Shown here piece after piece: positions 8,507 to 17,490 of a stretch of 64,000 nt of DNA. How positions within the stretch are numbered: the first letter of the stretch is position 1; every line of letters starts with the position of its first letter. Source of the stretch: Kutzneria sp. CA-103260 (GTDB taxonomy: Bacteria > Actinomycetota > Actinomycetes > Mycobacteriales > Pseudonocardiaceae). The translations under genes were made by a program, and so were the position numbers. The stretch spans positions 8,804,001-8,868,000 of the forward strand of contig NZ_CP073318.1 of the NCBI RefSeq assembly GCF_018263855.1, read 5' to 3'. Under the pieces are notes generated by a model. It was not told the origin of the DNA. It was given only the letters and a program-made list of their open reading frames with translations, and searched no databases.

Positions 8507-10666
8507 ATGTTCGCGTCCTGGGGAAGGGTGGCGTTCCGACGCCGCTGGATCGTGATCATCGCGGTGCTGTTGCTGACCGTGATCGGCGGGGCGTGGGGGG
8601 CCGGCGTGAGCGACAAGCTCACCCAGGGCGGCTACGACGACCCCGGCAGCCAGGCCGCGCAGGTCGACAAGATCATCGAGGACTCCATCGGCAAGCAGGG
8701 CGGCGACGTTGTCGTGCTGTACACCGCGCCGGCCGGCACCACCGTCGACGACCCCGCGCTGGCTCGCAAGATCAACGACAAGCTGGCCGCCCTGCCGTCC
8801 TCGGACGTCAGCAAGGTCGTCTCCTACTGGAACACCCACGTGCCGGCGCTGGCCGACGCGAGCAAGACCCACGGCCTGGCCACCATCACGCTGGCCTCCG
8901 CCGACCAGACCAAGCAGAGCGCGCAGTACGCGGCCATCGCCGACAAGCTCGCGGTCGACGGCGTGCAGACCCAGATCGGCGGCCAGGCCCCGCTGCAGAA
9001 GACCATCACCGACAAGTCCATGGCCGACGTCGAGTTCGCCGAGCTGGTGTCGCTGCCGATCGTGCTCCTGCTGCTCGTGGTGATCTTCGGCAGCGTTGTC
9101 GCCGCGCTGATGCCCGTGCTGGTCGGCGGCCTGTCCATTCTCGGCGCCCTGGGCGTGCTGCGGCTGATCTCCCTCGGCCTCGACGTGAACACCTTCGCCG
9201 TGAACGTGGCCTCGCTGCTGGGACTCGGGCTGGCCATCGACTACGGCCTGTTCACCGTCGGCCGCTTCCGTGAGGAGCTCGCCGCCGGCCGGGACACCGC
9301 CGACGCCGTGCGCCGCACCGTCGCCACCGCCGGCCGCACCGTGGCCTTCTCGGCGACGCTGCTGGTGATCGCCCTGGCCGGGCTGATGGTGTTCCCGCTC
9401 GACTTCCTCAAGGCCGTCGCCTACGGCGGCATGTCCGCCGTCGCCATCGCCGCCATCGTGTCGCTGACCCTGCTGCCAGCGCTGCTGGCTGTGCTCGGTC
9501 CCCGTATCGACCGGCTGGCCGTGCCGTGGCGGCGGGGCAAGACCGCCAACCCCGAGCCGCGGTGGCTCAACCGCGTCGCCGGCACCGTGATGAAGCGGCC
9601 CGCCCTGTTCGTCGTGCCCATCGTCGCCGTGCTGCTCGTGCTCGGCGGGCCGTTCCTCAACGTCCGGTTCGGCGCCGCCGACGAGAAGCAGCTGCCGCCC
9701 AGCGACCCCGGCCGGCAGGCCATCGAGGCCATCACCGCCGCGTTCCCCTCCACCGGCAACTCTGTGGCCGCCATCGTCCTTCGCGGCAAGACCCTGGACC
9801 AGGCCGCCATCGGCGCCTTCGTCTCGGACGCCGGCAAGATCGCCTCCGACGTGCATCCCGTCGGCGCCAAGGGCGACGTGTACGTCTTCAACGGCAACCT
9901 GCCCGGCGACCCCCTCGGCGACCAGGCCAAGAACGCGGTCGATTCGCTGCGGGCGCTGCCCCACCCCGCCGGCACCGAGATCCTCGTCGGCGGCTTTACC
10001 GCCAAGCTCGCCGACAGCACCCAGGCCATCTTCGACCGGCTGCCGTGGATGGCCCTGATCCTCGTCGGCGCCACCCTGCTGCTGATGTTCCTGGCCTTCG
10101 GCTCCGTGTTGCTGCCGGTCAAGGCCGTGCTGATGAGCGCCCTGAGCCTGTCCGCCACCTTCGGCGTGCTGACCTTCGTGTTCCAGGAGGGCCACGGCGC
10201 CGGCTGGCTCGACGTGACACCCCAGCCCATGCAGGTCGGCGTCATGGTCCTCATCGGCGCCGTGGTGTTCGGCCTGTCCACCGACTACGAGACGTTTCTG
10301 CTGTCCCGCATGGTGGAGGCCCGCAACCGGGGCCTGTCCACCCAGGAGGCCGTCCGCACCGGCCTCGTCCGCACCGGCCGCATGATCAGCGCCGCCGCCC
10401 TGCTTCTGATCCTGGTCACCGGCGCCTTCGGCCTGTCCAGCATCGTCATCATGCGGTTCATCGGCGTGGGCATGATCATCGCCCTCATTCTCGACGCCAC
10501 CGTTGTCCGCCTCCTCCTCGTGCCCGCGGTCCTCCGCCTGCTGGGCAACGCGGCGTGGTGGGCCCCAGGTCCCCTGCGCCGCCTCCAGGAGCGCGTCGGC
10601 ATCCAGGAAACCGACGAGCCCGACGAGGACGTGGAGCTGGCCCGGGAACCCGAGCTCGTGCACTGA
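8507..10666 (+). CDS. MMPL/RND family transporter
   Basis: A 719-residue membrane transporter of the MMPL branch of the RND superfamily. It has the duplicated layout: one transmembrane helix near the N-terminus (about 14-33), an external loop, five helices (about 170-315), then a repeat of the same pattern in the second half (from about 365). The motif G-L-A-I-D-Y-G-L-F in the first half and G-L-S-T-D-Y-E-T-F in the second are the MMPL proton-relay segments. GGAGGGG sits 4 nt before ATG 8507. In mycobacteria relatives export lipids; here the substrate is unknown. Control is probably by the divergent TetR protein. Confidence 0.9.
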   Translation: MFASWGRVAFRRRWIVIIAVLLLTVIGGAWGAGVSDKLTQGGYDDPGSQAAQVDKIIEDSIGKQGGDVVVLYTAPAGTTVDDPALARKINDKLAALPSSDVSKVVSYWNTHVPALADASKTHGLATITLASADQTKQSAQYAAIADKLAVDGVQTQIGGQAPLQKTITDKSMADVEFAELVSLPIVLLLLVVIFGSVVAALMPVLVGGLSILGALGVLRLISLGLDVNTFAVNVASLLGLGLAIDYGLFTVGRFREELAAGRDTADAVRRTVATAGRTVAFSATLLVIALAGLMVFPLDFLKAVAYGGMSAVAIAAIVSLTLLPALLAVLGPRIDRLAVPWRRGKTANPEPRWLNRVAGTVMKRPALFVVPIVAVLLVLGGPFLNVRFGAADEKQLPPSDPGRQAIEAITAAFPSTGNSVAAIVLRGKTLDQAAIGAFVSDAGKIASDVHPVGAKGDVYVFNGNLPGDPLGDQAKNAVDSLRALPHPAGTEILVGGFTAKLADSTQAIFDRLPWMALILVGATLLLMFLAFGSVLLPVKAVLMSALSLSATFGVLTFVFQEGHGAGWLDVTPQPMQVGVMVLIGAVVFGLSTDYETFLLSRMVEARNRGLSTQEAVRTGLVRTGRMISAAALLLILVTGAFGLSSIVIMRFIGVGMIIALILDATVVRLLLVPAVLRLLGNAAWWAPGPLRRLQERVGIQETDEPDEDVELAREPELVH

Positions 10667-10667
10667 C

Positions 10668-10695
10668 TTGTCCACAGGGGGCGGAGTTGTCCACA
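10668..10695 (+). promoter_or_regulatory. Pair of perfect DnaA boxes
   Basis: TTGTCCACA occurs at 10668-10676 and again at 10687-10695, on the same strand 19 bp apart, just after the MMPL stop codon. This 9-mer is the preferred DnaA box of Streptomyces-type genomes (established knowledge). Whether DnaA binds here is inference. Confidence 0.45.
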
Positions 10696-10821
10696 GCTGG
10701 ATCTCCGCCACCTCCGCGCCGTCCCTCGCTGGGTAGGCTGGGCCTGGGACGACCCCCCGGGTTGGGTGGGGGTGTGTGTGGGCGCGGGAATACCGCCGTT
10801 GAGCGAGAGGTTGGCCGTCAG

Positions 10822-11088
10822 GTGACCACTGAAGTGCTCGTGCACGTGCGGCCGGGGTGCCCGTTCTGCGACATGCTGCGCTCGAACCTCAAGCGGAGCG
10901 GCCTGAAGTACCGGGAGCTGGACATTTGGCAGGACCCGGATGCGGCGGCGGCGGTGCGGAAGGCAGCCAACGGCAACGAGACGGTGCCGACGGTGAACGT
11001 GGGCAACACGTGGATGGTGAATCCCTCGATCCACCAGGTGCTGGCGGCGGTCAAGGCGGAGGCGCCGGAGTTGCTGCCGCAGAAGTGA
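10822..11088 (+). CDS. Glutaredoxin/mycoredoxin-like thiol oxidoreductase
   Basis: An 88-residue single-domain thioredoxin-fold protein. The active site is C-P-F-C (residues 13-16), followed by the cis-proline segment T-V-P-T-V and a C-terminal N-P-S, the same order as in mycobacterial mycoredoxin-1. In actinobacteria such proteins reduce mycothiol mixed disulfides. The GTG at 10822 was chosen because it starts directly before the first beta strand; upstream in-frame GTGs would add a low-quality tail. The stop is one base from the stop of the convergent propeller gene. Confidence 0.8.
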   Translation: MTTEVLVHVRPGCPFCDMLRSNLKRSGLKYRELDIWQDPDAAAAVRKAANGNETVPTVNVGNTWMVNPSIHQVLAAVKAEAPELLPQK

Positions 11089-11089
11089 C

Positions 11090-12130
11090 CTAGCCGGTGA
11101 CGGCGATGACGGTCGCGGGCCCGTGGTTGCTGGCGAGGTCGATGGTGGAGATGACCTGGCCGGTGCCGTCGTCGACGATGGTGGCGGTGCGGCCGGTGGC
11201 CAGGTAGGCGCTGTGGTCCCGAGGCGAGAAGGTGATGCCCCGGGCGGCCAGCACGAGCGTTGAGACCAGCCGGCGGGTGGCAGTGTCCACAACGGACACG
11301 GTGCCGTCCTGGAGATTGGCGACATAGAGCCGATCCCCGCCGGCGGCGAGCTCGGAGGCGCCGACGCCGACCGGGATGTGGGCGACGACCTTGCCGGTCC
11401 GGTTGTCGATGACGGTGACCGAACCATTGGTGTTGGCCAGCCGGCTGGTGTGGCTGACGTAGGTGGTGGCGCCGTCGGGACTGACGGCGACGTACTGCGG
11501 AAGCACGTCGACGGGCACGGTCCGGGTGACGCTGGCGTCCCGGGTGTCGATCACGCTGACGCTGGCGCCCTGGTTGTTGGCGACGTAGAGGCGGCTGCCG
11601 TCGGGACTGACGGCGAGACCGGTGGGAGTGCTGCCGACCTGGATGACGGCGGCCAGCGAGTCGCTGGCGAGGTCGAAGCCGAGGACGACGCCCTGCCCGT
11701 TGGCAGTGCCGGTGAGGTAGAGCCGCTGACCGTCGGGCCGCACCACGGCCGAGTCGAGCTCGGCTTTGACCCGGATGCGCCGGACCACCCTGGCGGTGGC
11801 CACATCGACCACGGCGACGGAGCCGGACCAGCCGTTGACGACGAACACGGTCCGGCCGTCGGGGCTGACGGCCAGGCCGGTGACGGTGGCGCCGGTGTCG
11901 ACGACGTCGGTGACCGCGGCGGCGGCGACGTCGACAATCCGGAGCTCGCCGGAGTCCCCGGCGACAAAGGCGTGCACGGCGGCGACGTTCACCGCTGGCC
12001 GGATCACCAAGGGTTGCTCGGCAACCACCCCGGCGGCCAGCAGCGCCGTCGCGACTCCGGCCGCCACCAGTGCTCGCAGTCGCCGAGCGCCGAAGTGACG
12101 CTGGCAGCGCGTGGTGGTCACAAGCCGCAT
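11090..12130 (-). CDS. YVTN-repeat beta-propeller protein, exported
   Basis: A 346-residue protein with a hydrophobic N-terminal segment (residues about 18-38: L-V-A-A-G-V-A-T-A-L-L-A-A) and at least six YVTN/YncE-type blades. Examples are V-F-V-V-N-G-W-S-G-S-V-A-V-V-D, L-Y-V-A-N-N-Q-G-A-S-V-S-V-I-D and L-Y-V-A-N-L-Q-D-G-T-V-S-V-V-D. Each V-S-P-D-G motif marks a blade boundary. It is probably membrane-anchored or secreted and binds an unknown ligand. The start is ATG 12130; an upstream GTG extension lacks a signal-like sequence. Confidence 0.75.
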   Translation of the reverse strand: MRLVTTTRCQRHFGARRLRALVAAGVATALLAAGVVAEQPLVIRPAVNVAAVHAFVAGDSGELRIVDVAAAAVTDVVDTGATVTGLAVSPDGRTVFVVNGWSGSVAVVDVATARVVRRIRVKAELDSAVVRPDGQRLYLTGTANGQGVVLGFDLASDSLAAVIQVGSTPTGLAVSPDGSRLYVANNQGASVSVIDTRDASVTRTVPVDVLPQYVAVSPDGATTYVSHTSRLANTNGSVTVIDNRTGKVVAHIPVGVGASELAAGGDRLYVANLQDGTVSVVDTATRRLVSTLVLAARGITFSPRDHSAYLATGRTATIVDDGTGQVISTIDLASNHGPATVIAVTG

Positions 12131-12208
12131 GGGAGCATTTTGACCATGCCCCCGGCCACTCAAGCACCCGGTACGGGTGAACGTTTCCGCCCGGCCGGGA
12201 AAACGTAA

Positions 12209-12259
12209 GTGCCCTGGTGCCGGGTCGCTCGGGGGGCTACGCGACCGGCGCCAGGGCAC
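12209..12259 (-). terminator. Hairpin downstream of the DUF2339 gene
   Basis: GTGCCCTGG with its continuation to 12228 pairs with 12241-12259, with one wobble and one bulge. On the minus strand it is followed by TTACGTTTT, so it fits termination of the DUF2339 transcript. A second palindrome with ACGTTT/AAACGT ends (12181-12206) lies just beyond it. Confidence 0.5.
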
Positions 12260-12297
12260 CTTTCCGGCGGACGAGTCAGCCGGTACATCCCTGTGTA

Positions 12298-14082
12298 TCA
12301 GTCCGGCACCTGATTCGTTACACCTCGCGACTCATCCGTTATGACTCCTTCACGTGCGACCAGACGGGCGTATCGGGTGCCGGCCAGGAGCAGTAACAGG
12401 CCAGCGGCCAGGAAGGCGATCACCCGAGCCAGCCCGTCCAGGGTGGCCAGGTCGAACAGGATCAGCTTCACCACGGCCGCCCCGACCAGCACCAACCCGA
12501 TCGAGCGCAGCACCGCGGAGTGGATCCCGCGCAGCAGCAGGGCGATGGCGGCGACGGTCCACGAAACCGTGATCACGGTGTGTCCGAACAGGAATCCGGA
12601 CCGGTCGGGCGAGACGAGCAGGGCCGCGGACATCACGGTGGCAGCGGCGCCATAGAGCGTCACGACGCCGGCGACGACCCACGGCGCGGCGTTGCGGGTG
12701 GGCGGGCCGATGACCCGCATCCGGTACGCGACCAGCGGAATTGCGATCGCCACGGCGGTCATGAGCAGCGCGGTCAGCAACACGCTGACGCTGGACTCGA
12801 TGCCCGGTCGGTAGTCGAACAGCGGCCCCCGCGTCACCACGGTCAGCCCCCGCACCAGCCCAACCACGGCCGAGAGCAGCGAGGCGAGCAGCGCGGCCCG
12901 GTGTCGAACGAGGTCGGCGGCCAGAACCAATATCAGAGTTTCACCCAGAAGGGTGATCGCCTGGGTGGGGCCGGTCAGAGTGTTCACGGTGGCGTCGACG
13001 ATGGCGATCACGCCGACGACGGCGGCGGTCACGGTGAGCGGAGTGCTCAGCCAGCGGTCGCACACCGCGACCCCGAGCATCAGCGCCGCCACGATCGCCG
13101 CCAGCCACGCCGCCTCGGGCCGGGTCAGTCCGATGCCGGCGACCAGCGCGGCAGCCGGCGAACTGGCCAGCAGGATCACCGGGGTGGGGTCGTCGGAACG
13201 GCCCCGCAGCGTCACGACCACGGCGACAGCGATGCCGACCACCGTGGCCGCCAGCGCCGCGCCCGCGGCTTGGTGCGGATCGCCGAACCGCAGGGCGAAC
13301 ACCGTGGCCGCGAGGCTGGCCAGCACCGGCGGCACGCCGGCGACCAGGGCCAGGGACGGCCAACTCCGCAGCAGCTGCACCGGCATCGCGCCGATCTGGA
13401 GCACGACCAGGAACGACACCAGCAGCGGCGTGAAGCCGCCGGTGAGGAACGGGTCGCACAGGGCACAGCCGAGGATCACCCAGATGGCGATGAACTGGGC
13501 GTTCCAGCGGGCGGCCAGCAGCAGCCCGCCGCCCGCGACCAGCAAGGCCACCAACAGACCGGCCCACTGCGGCATCAGCTGGTACAGCGAGGTCGCGGCG
13601 GCGACGTCGAGGTAGAGCACCGCGACGCCGGTCGCAGCCAACGCGTAGGCGCCGCTGCGGCCAGCCGGGTTGCGGTGCACCCACAGCCCGCCGGCGATCA
13701 GGGCCAGCCCGAGCCCGCCGCCGACGAACACCCGTGGCATCGGCCCGAGCCAGCCGCGCTGCACGGCCAGCACCATCAGCAGCACGATCCCGAGCAGGGT
13801 GACGGAGCCGCCGACCCAGGCCACGACCTTGCTGCCGGCGCCCTCCCGGCTGAGGCGTTCGGGGATGGGAGGCGGAGGTGTGTAGGCGGGCATCGGCGGC
13901 GGCAGCTGGACGGGTGGCTGCATATGGGGCAGCACTGGTGCCGGCATTGGTGGGTGTATCGGCGGCGGGGCGAGCACCGGCGCGGCCTGGGCGTGCTGCA
14001 ACTCCTGGCTGACGACCTGGAGCCGCCGGCCGATGAAGTCCAGCTCGGCGGCCAGTCGGGCCAGCGGTTCCGAGGTGGTCAT
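12298..14082 (-). CDS. DUF2339 polytopic membrane protein
   Basis: A 594-residue membrane protein. Residues 1-35 are amphipathic (L-A-R-L-A-A-E-L-D-F-I-G-R-R-L) and are followed by a Pro-rich linker to about residue 80. Then come some 18 hydrophobic segments, starting G-S-K-V-V-A-W-V-G-G-S-V-T-L-L-G. This layout matches DUF2339 proteins, which have no assigned function. ATG 14082 was chosen; a GTG at 14133 would leave only 16 nt to the divergent kinase gene. Neighbours give no functional hint. Confidence 0.75.
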   Translation of the reverse strand: MTTSEPLARLAAELDFIGRRLQVVSQELQHAQAAPVLAPPPIHPPMPAPVLPHMQPPVQLPPPMPAYTPPPPIPERLSREGAGSKVVAWVGGSVTLLGIVLLMVLAVQRGWLGPMPRVFVGGGLGLALIAGGLWVHRNPAGRSGAYALAATGVAVLYLDVAAATSLYQLMPQWAGLLVALLVAGGGLLLAARWNAQFIAIWVILGCALCDPFLTGGFTPLLVSFLVVLQIGAMPVQLLRSWPSLALVAGVPPVLASLAATVFALRFGDPHQAAGAALAATVVGIAVAVVVTLRGRSDDPTPVILLASSPAAALVAGIGLTRPEAAWLAAIVAALMLGVAVCDRWLSTPLTVTAAVVGVIAIVDATVNTLTGPTQAITLLGETLILVLAADLVRHRAALLASLLSAVVGLVRGLTVVTRGPLFDYRPGIESSVSVLLTALLMTAVAIAIPLVAYRMRVIGPPTRNAAPWVVAGVVTLYGAAATVMSAALLVSPDRSGFLFGHTVITVSWTVAAIALLLRGIHSAVLRSIGLVLVGAAVVKLILFDLATLDGLARVIAFLAAGLLLLLAGTRYARLVAREGVITDESRGVTNQVPD

Positions 14083-14149
14083 GGCGTCAGGATGGGGTCT
14101 GAGCTCGGCGAAGGGATCCGTAGCACTACTCACGTGGCAGGGTTGTGAT

Positions 14150-15043
14150 GTGACTGTTGAGGTGGTGGTGATCGGGTCGGCCAACGCCGACGTGGTGGTG
14201 CGGGTGGAGCGGCGGCCGGGGCCGGGAGAGACGGTGCTGGGGTCGGACACGGTGCTGGCGGCGGGCGGCAAGGGGGCGAACGCGGCGGTGGCGGCGGCCT
14301 TGCAGGAAGCCCGGGTGGCGCTGCTGGGGGCATTGGGCGACGACCAGCACGGGGAGCTGCTGAGGGACTCGATGAGCCGGGCGGGGGTCGGACTCGACCT
14401 GGTCCGGACCACGAACCGCCCGACCGGAGCCGCCTACATCACGGTCACGCCGGACGGGGAGAACACGATCGTGGTATCCCCCGGCGCGAACGCGGCGGTG
14501 GACGTCGAGCAGGTGGAGGCGGCCCGCCGAACGATCGCCGACGCCAAGGTGCTGCTGGCTTCGCTGGAGGTGCCGCTGCCGGCGGTGGAGCGGGCGGTGG
14601 CGCTGGCCGAGGAGGCCGGCACCCGGGCGGTCCTGAACCTGTCGCCGGTGGCGAAGCTGTCGTCGCAAACGCTTGCGGCGCTGGACCCGCTGGTGGTCAA
14701 CGAGCATGAGGCGCAGTGGCTGATGGACGGCGAGACCGACCTGAACAAGCTGCTGGAGCTGGGCCCGAAGTCGGCGGTGGTGACGCTGGGCAGCAAGGGT
14801 GCGCTGGTCATCGAGTCGTCTGGGACGAGCGAGGTGAGCTCGCCAGAGGTGACGGCGGTGGACACGACCGGGGCCGGGGACGCCTTCGTGGGTGCGCTGG
14901 TCACGCAGTTGGCTGCCGGGGACGACCTGGCCGCTGCGGCGCGGCGGGCGGCGCGGGTGGCGGCGGTGTCGGTGACTCGTCCGGGCGCGCAGGCTTCCTA
15001 CCCGACCCGTGGTGAAGTCGATTCAGTGAGGGGTATGGTCTAG
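14150..15043 (+). CDS. PfkB/ribokinase-family sugar kinase
   Basis: A 297-residue carbohydrate kinase of the PfkB family. It opens with V-V-I-G-S-A-N-A-D and has the substrate-binding A-A-G-G-K-G-A-N-A-A-V-A-A loop, as in ribokinase. The catalytic signature D-T-T-G-A-G-D-A-F-V-G-A holds the base Asp and the anion hole. This looks like ribokinase, but the substrate is not proven. GTG 14150 has AGGG a few bases upstream. ptsI starts 3 nt after its stop, so the two are surely cotranscribed, which suggests a shared role in sugar phosphate metabolism. Confidence 0.85.
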   Translation: MTVEVVVIGSANADVVVRVERRPGPGETVLGSDTVLAAGGKGANAAVAAALQEARVALLGALGDDQHGELLRDSMSRAGVGLDLVRTTNRPTGAAYITVTPDGENTIVVSPGANAAVDVEQVEAARRTIADAKVLLASLEVPLPAVERAVALAEEAGTRAVLNLSPVAKLSSQTLAALDPLVVNEHEAQWLMDGETDLNKLLELGPKSAVVTLGSKGALVIESSGTSEVSSPEVTAVDTTGAGDAFVGALVTQLAAGDDLAAAARRAARVAAVSVTRPGAQASYPTRGEVDSVRGMV

Positions 15044-15046
15044 ACC

Positions 15047-16705
15047 ATGTCGAGCGCGCGACTCAAGGGTGTCGGGGTGAGTGCGGGCCGGTCCTCCGGC
15101 CCGGTCGTGCGGGTCGCGGACCCGCTGCCGGAGCCGGCGGCGACACCGGCCCCCGCCGATGCGGCGGCCGAGGCGGCCCGGATCAAGCCGGCGGCCCAGG
15201 CGGTCGCGGCCCGGCTGAACGAGCGCGCCGAGGCGGCGACCGGCGAGGCCCAGGCGGTGCTGGAGACGACCGCGGCGATGGCCGCCGACCCGTCGCTGGC
15301 CAGCTCGGCTGAGAAGCTGGTGACGGCCAAGTCGCTGCCCGCGACCCGGGCCGTGTTCGAGGCGGCCGAGACCTTCGCGTCGGCGCTGGCCGCGGCCGGC
15401 GGCTACATGGCCGAGCGGGTCCGGGACATCCGGGACGTGCGCGACCGCATCGTGGCCGAGCTGATGGGCGTCGAGCCGCCCGGCGTGCCGACCCTGACCG
15501 AGCCGTCGGTGCTGGTCGCCCGCGACCTGGCCCCGGCCGACACCGCCGGCCTCGACCCGAGCAAGGTGCTGGCCCTGGTCACCGAGGAGGGCGGCCCGAC
15601 CAGCCACACCGCCATCCTGGCCCGCTCGCTGGGCATCCCGGCGGTGGTGGCCACCACCGGCCTGCTGGCCCTGGGCGAGATCCACGGCCTGATCGTCGAC
15701 GGCGACACCGGCGTGGTCGAGGTGCCGGCCGGCCGGGTCGAGACCAAGGCCGCGTCCGCGGCCAAGGAAGTGCACTGGGACGGCGTCGGCATCACGTTCG
15801 ACGGCAACCGGATCAAGGTGCTGGCCAACGTCGGCTCGGCCGCCGACGCGACCACCGCGGCGGCCAACGGGGCCGAGGGCGTCGGCCTGTTCCGCACCGA
15901 GTTCTGTTACCTGTCGGCGACCGACGAGCCGACCGTGGCCGAGCAGACCGCCGCCTACAGCGCGGTGCTCAAGCCGTTCGCCGGCAAGCCGGTCACCGTC
16001 CGCACGCTGGACGCCGGCGCGGACAAGCCGCTGGCCTTCCTCGCTCCCGAGCCGGAGCCCAACCCGGCGCTGGGCGTGCGCGGCCTGCGGGTCGCGTTCA
16101 CCAACACCGGCGTGCTGGACCGGCAGCTGGCGGCGATCGCCGCAGCGGCGGCCGAGACCGGCGCGCTGGTGCAGGTGATGGCCCCGATGGTGGCCACCGC
16201 TGAGGAGGCGCACTGGTTCGCCGAGCGAGCCCGCGCCGCCGGCATCGGCAAGGTCGGCGTGATGATCGAGGTGCCGGCGGCCGCGCTGACCGCCCGGGAG
16301 ATCTTCGACGTCGTCGACTTCGTCAGCCTCGGCACCAACGACCTGGCCCAGTACACCTTCGCCGCGGACCGGCAGGTCGGCGCGGTCGCCGCGCTCAACG
16401 ACCCGTGGCAGCCGGCCCTGCTGCGGCTGATCGCCCTGGTCGGCAAGGCCGCCGGGGAGACCGGCAAGCCGGCCGGCGTGTGCGGCGAGGCGGCGGCGGA
16501 CCCGCACCTGGCGGCGGTGCTGGTCGGCCTGGGCGTGACCAGCCTCTCGATGAACGCCGGCGCGCTCAACCGGGTCGGCGCCGGCCTGGCCGAGGTGCAC
16601 TTCGACCAGTGCCAGCTGGCCGCCAAGGCGGCGCTGGCCACGCACGACCCCGAGCACGCTCGGTTGGCGGCCCGCGCCGCACTCACCCCCCGCCGCCAAC
16701 ACTGA
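15047..16705 (+). CDS. ptsI: Phosphoenolpyruvate-protein phosphotransferase (PTS enzyme I)
   Basis: Enzyme I takes phosphate from PEP and passes it to HPr, the first step of sugar PTS uptake. The product has 552 residues, a little short of the usual 570. The phospho-accepting histidine is His187 in G-G-P-T-S-H-T-A-I-L-A-R. The PEP-binding barrel shows G-L-F-R-T-E-F and the second signature D-F-V-S-L-G-T-N-D-L-A-Q-Y. The active-site Cys lies in A-G-V-C-G-E. The N-terminal HPr-binding domain is less conserved, Ala-rich and probably trimmed. No HPr or EII gene lies in the window, so partners must be elsewhere. Confidence 0.93.
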   Translation: MSSARLKGVGVSAGRSSGPVVRVADPLPEPAATPAPADAAAEAARIKPAAQAVAARLNERAEAATGEAQAVLETTAAMAADPSLASSAEKLVTAKSLPATRAVFEAAETFASALAAAGGYMAERVRDIRDVRDRIVAELMGVEPPGVPTLTEPSVLVARDLAPADTAGLDPSKVLALVTEEGGPTSHTAILARSLGIPAVVATTGLLALGEIHGLIVDGDTGVVEVPAGRVETKAASAAKEVHWDGVGITFDGNRIKVLANVGSAADATTAAANGAEGVGLFRTEFCYLSATDEPTVAEQTAAYSAVLKPFAGKPVTVRTLDAGADKPLAFLAPEPEPNPALGVRGLRVAFTNTGVLDRQLAAIAAAAAETGALVQVMAPMVATAEEAHWFAERARAAGIGKVGVMIEVPAAALTAREIFDVVDFVSLGTNDLAQYTFAADRQVGAVAALNDPWQPALLRLIALVGKAAGETGKPAGVCGEAAADPHLAAVLVGLGVTSLSMNAGALNRVGAGLAEVHFDQCQLAAKAALATHDPEHARLAARAALTPRRQH

Positions 16706-16715
16706 CAACGTTTGG

Positions 16716-16829
16716 GTGTCTCCAAGACCACCAAACCCCCGAATTCGGCACCGCTGACCGCCCCAAACCCGCCCGGGTTTGGGGCGGTCAGCGATGTGCC
16801 GGAGAGGGGTTTGTAGGTCTTGGAGACAC
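16716..16829. repeat. 114-nt nested palindrome between convergent genes
   Basis: Four consecutive arm pairs make one long hairpin: 16716-16729 with 16816-16829 (14 bp), 16733-16739 with 16806-16812 (7 bp), 16746-16751 with 16796-16801 (6 bp), and 16752-16770 with 16775-16793 (19 bp, 4-nt loop). Small asymmetric bulges separate them. It fills the gap between the ptsI and response-regulator stops. It could be a bidirectional terminator, but it is far larger than needed and may be a MITE- or REP-like element. Confidence 0.75.
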
Positions 16830-16836
16830 GCATACC

Positions 16837-17490
16837 TCAGTGGTGGTCGGCGTCGAGGCCGTGCTCGATGGCGTAGCGGGCCAGTTCGACGCGGTTGTGC
16901 AGCTGGAGTTTGCGCAGCGTGGACTGCACGTGGTTCTCCACGGTCCGCGGTGAGATGTGCAGCCGGTCGGCGATCTGCTTGGACTTCAGGCCCTTGGCCA
17001 CCAGCCGCAGCACCTCGGTCTCCCGCCCGGTCAGCTCCGGCGCGGGCGCCGGGCCGGCCGGCTCCGCGGCCATCCGCCGGTACTCGCCGAGCACCAGCCC
17101 GGCCAGCCCGGCGGTGAACACGGCCGCGCCCTCGGCAGTGCGGTTGACCGCTGCGACCAACTCCTCGGCGGACGCCGACTTCAGCAGGTAGCCGGACGCG
17201 CCGGCCTTCACCGCCTCCAGCACGTCGCTGTGCTCACCGCTGGCCGACAACACCAGCACCCGGGTCTCGGGCAGCGCGGCGACGATCTGCTGGGTCGCCT
17301 CCACCCCGGTCTGCTTGCCCAGGTTGAGGTCCATCAGCACGACGTCCGGCCGGACGGTGCCGGCGATGCGCACCGCGGAGGCCGCGTCGCTGGCCGTCGC
17401 GACCACCTCGAAGCCGCGTTCCTCCAGGTCGCGGGCCACGCCGGCCCGCCACATCGGATGGTCGTCGACAACCATCACCGACACGCTCAC
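16837..17490 (-). CDS. NarL/LuxR-family response regulator
   Basis: A 217-residue response regulator. The receiver domain has the acidic pair D9-D10, the phospho-acceptor Asp54 in V-V-L-M-D-L-N-L-G and a conserved Lys in Y-L-L-K-S. The C-terminal LuxR helix-turn-helix (about 150-210) has L-T-G-R-E-T-E-V-L-R-L-V-A-K-G and I-S-P-R-T-V-E-N-H-V. GTG 17490 was chosen because it overlaps the kinase stop as GTGA and has GGGGAG just upstream, a tight translational coupling. It should be phosphorylated by the adjacent MacS-like kinase. Targets are unknown. Confidence 0.92.
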   Translation of the reverse strand: MSVSVMVVDDHPMWRAGVARDLEERGFEVVATASDAASAVRIAGTVRPDVVLMDLNLGKQTGVEATQQIVAALPETRVLVLSASGEHSDVLEAVKAGASGYLLKSASAEELVAAVNRTAEGAAVFTAGLAGLVLGEYRRMAAEPAGPAPAPELTGRETEVLRLVAKGLKSKQIADRLHISPRTVENHVQSTLRKLQLHNRVELARYAIEHGLDADHH

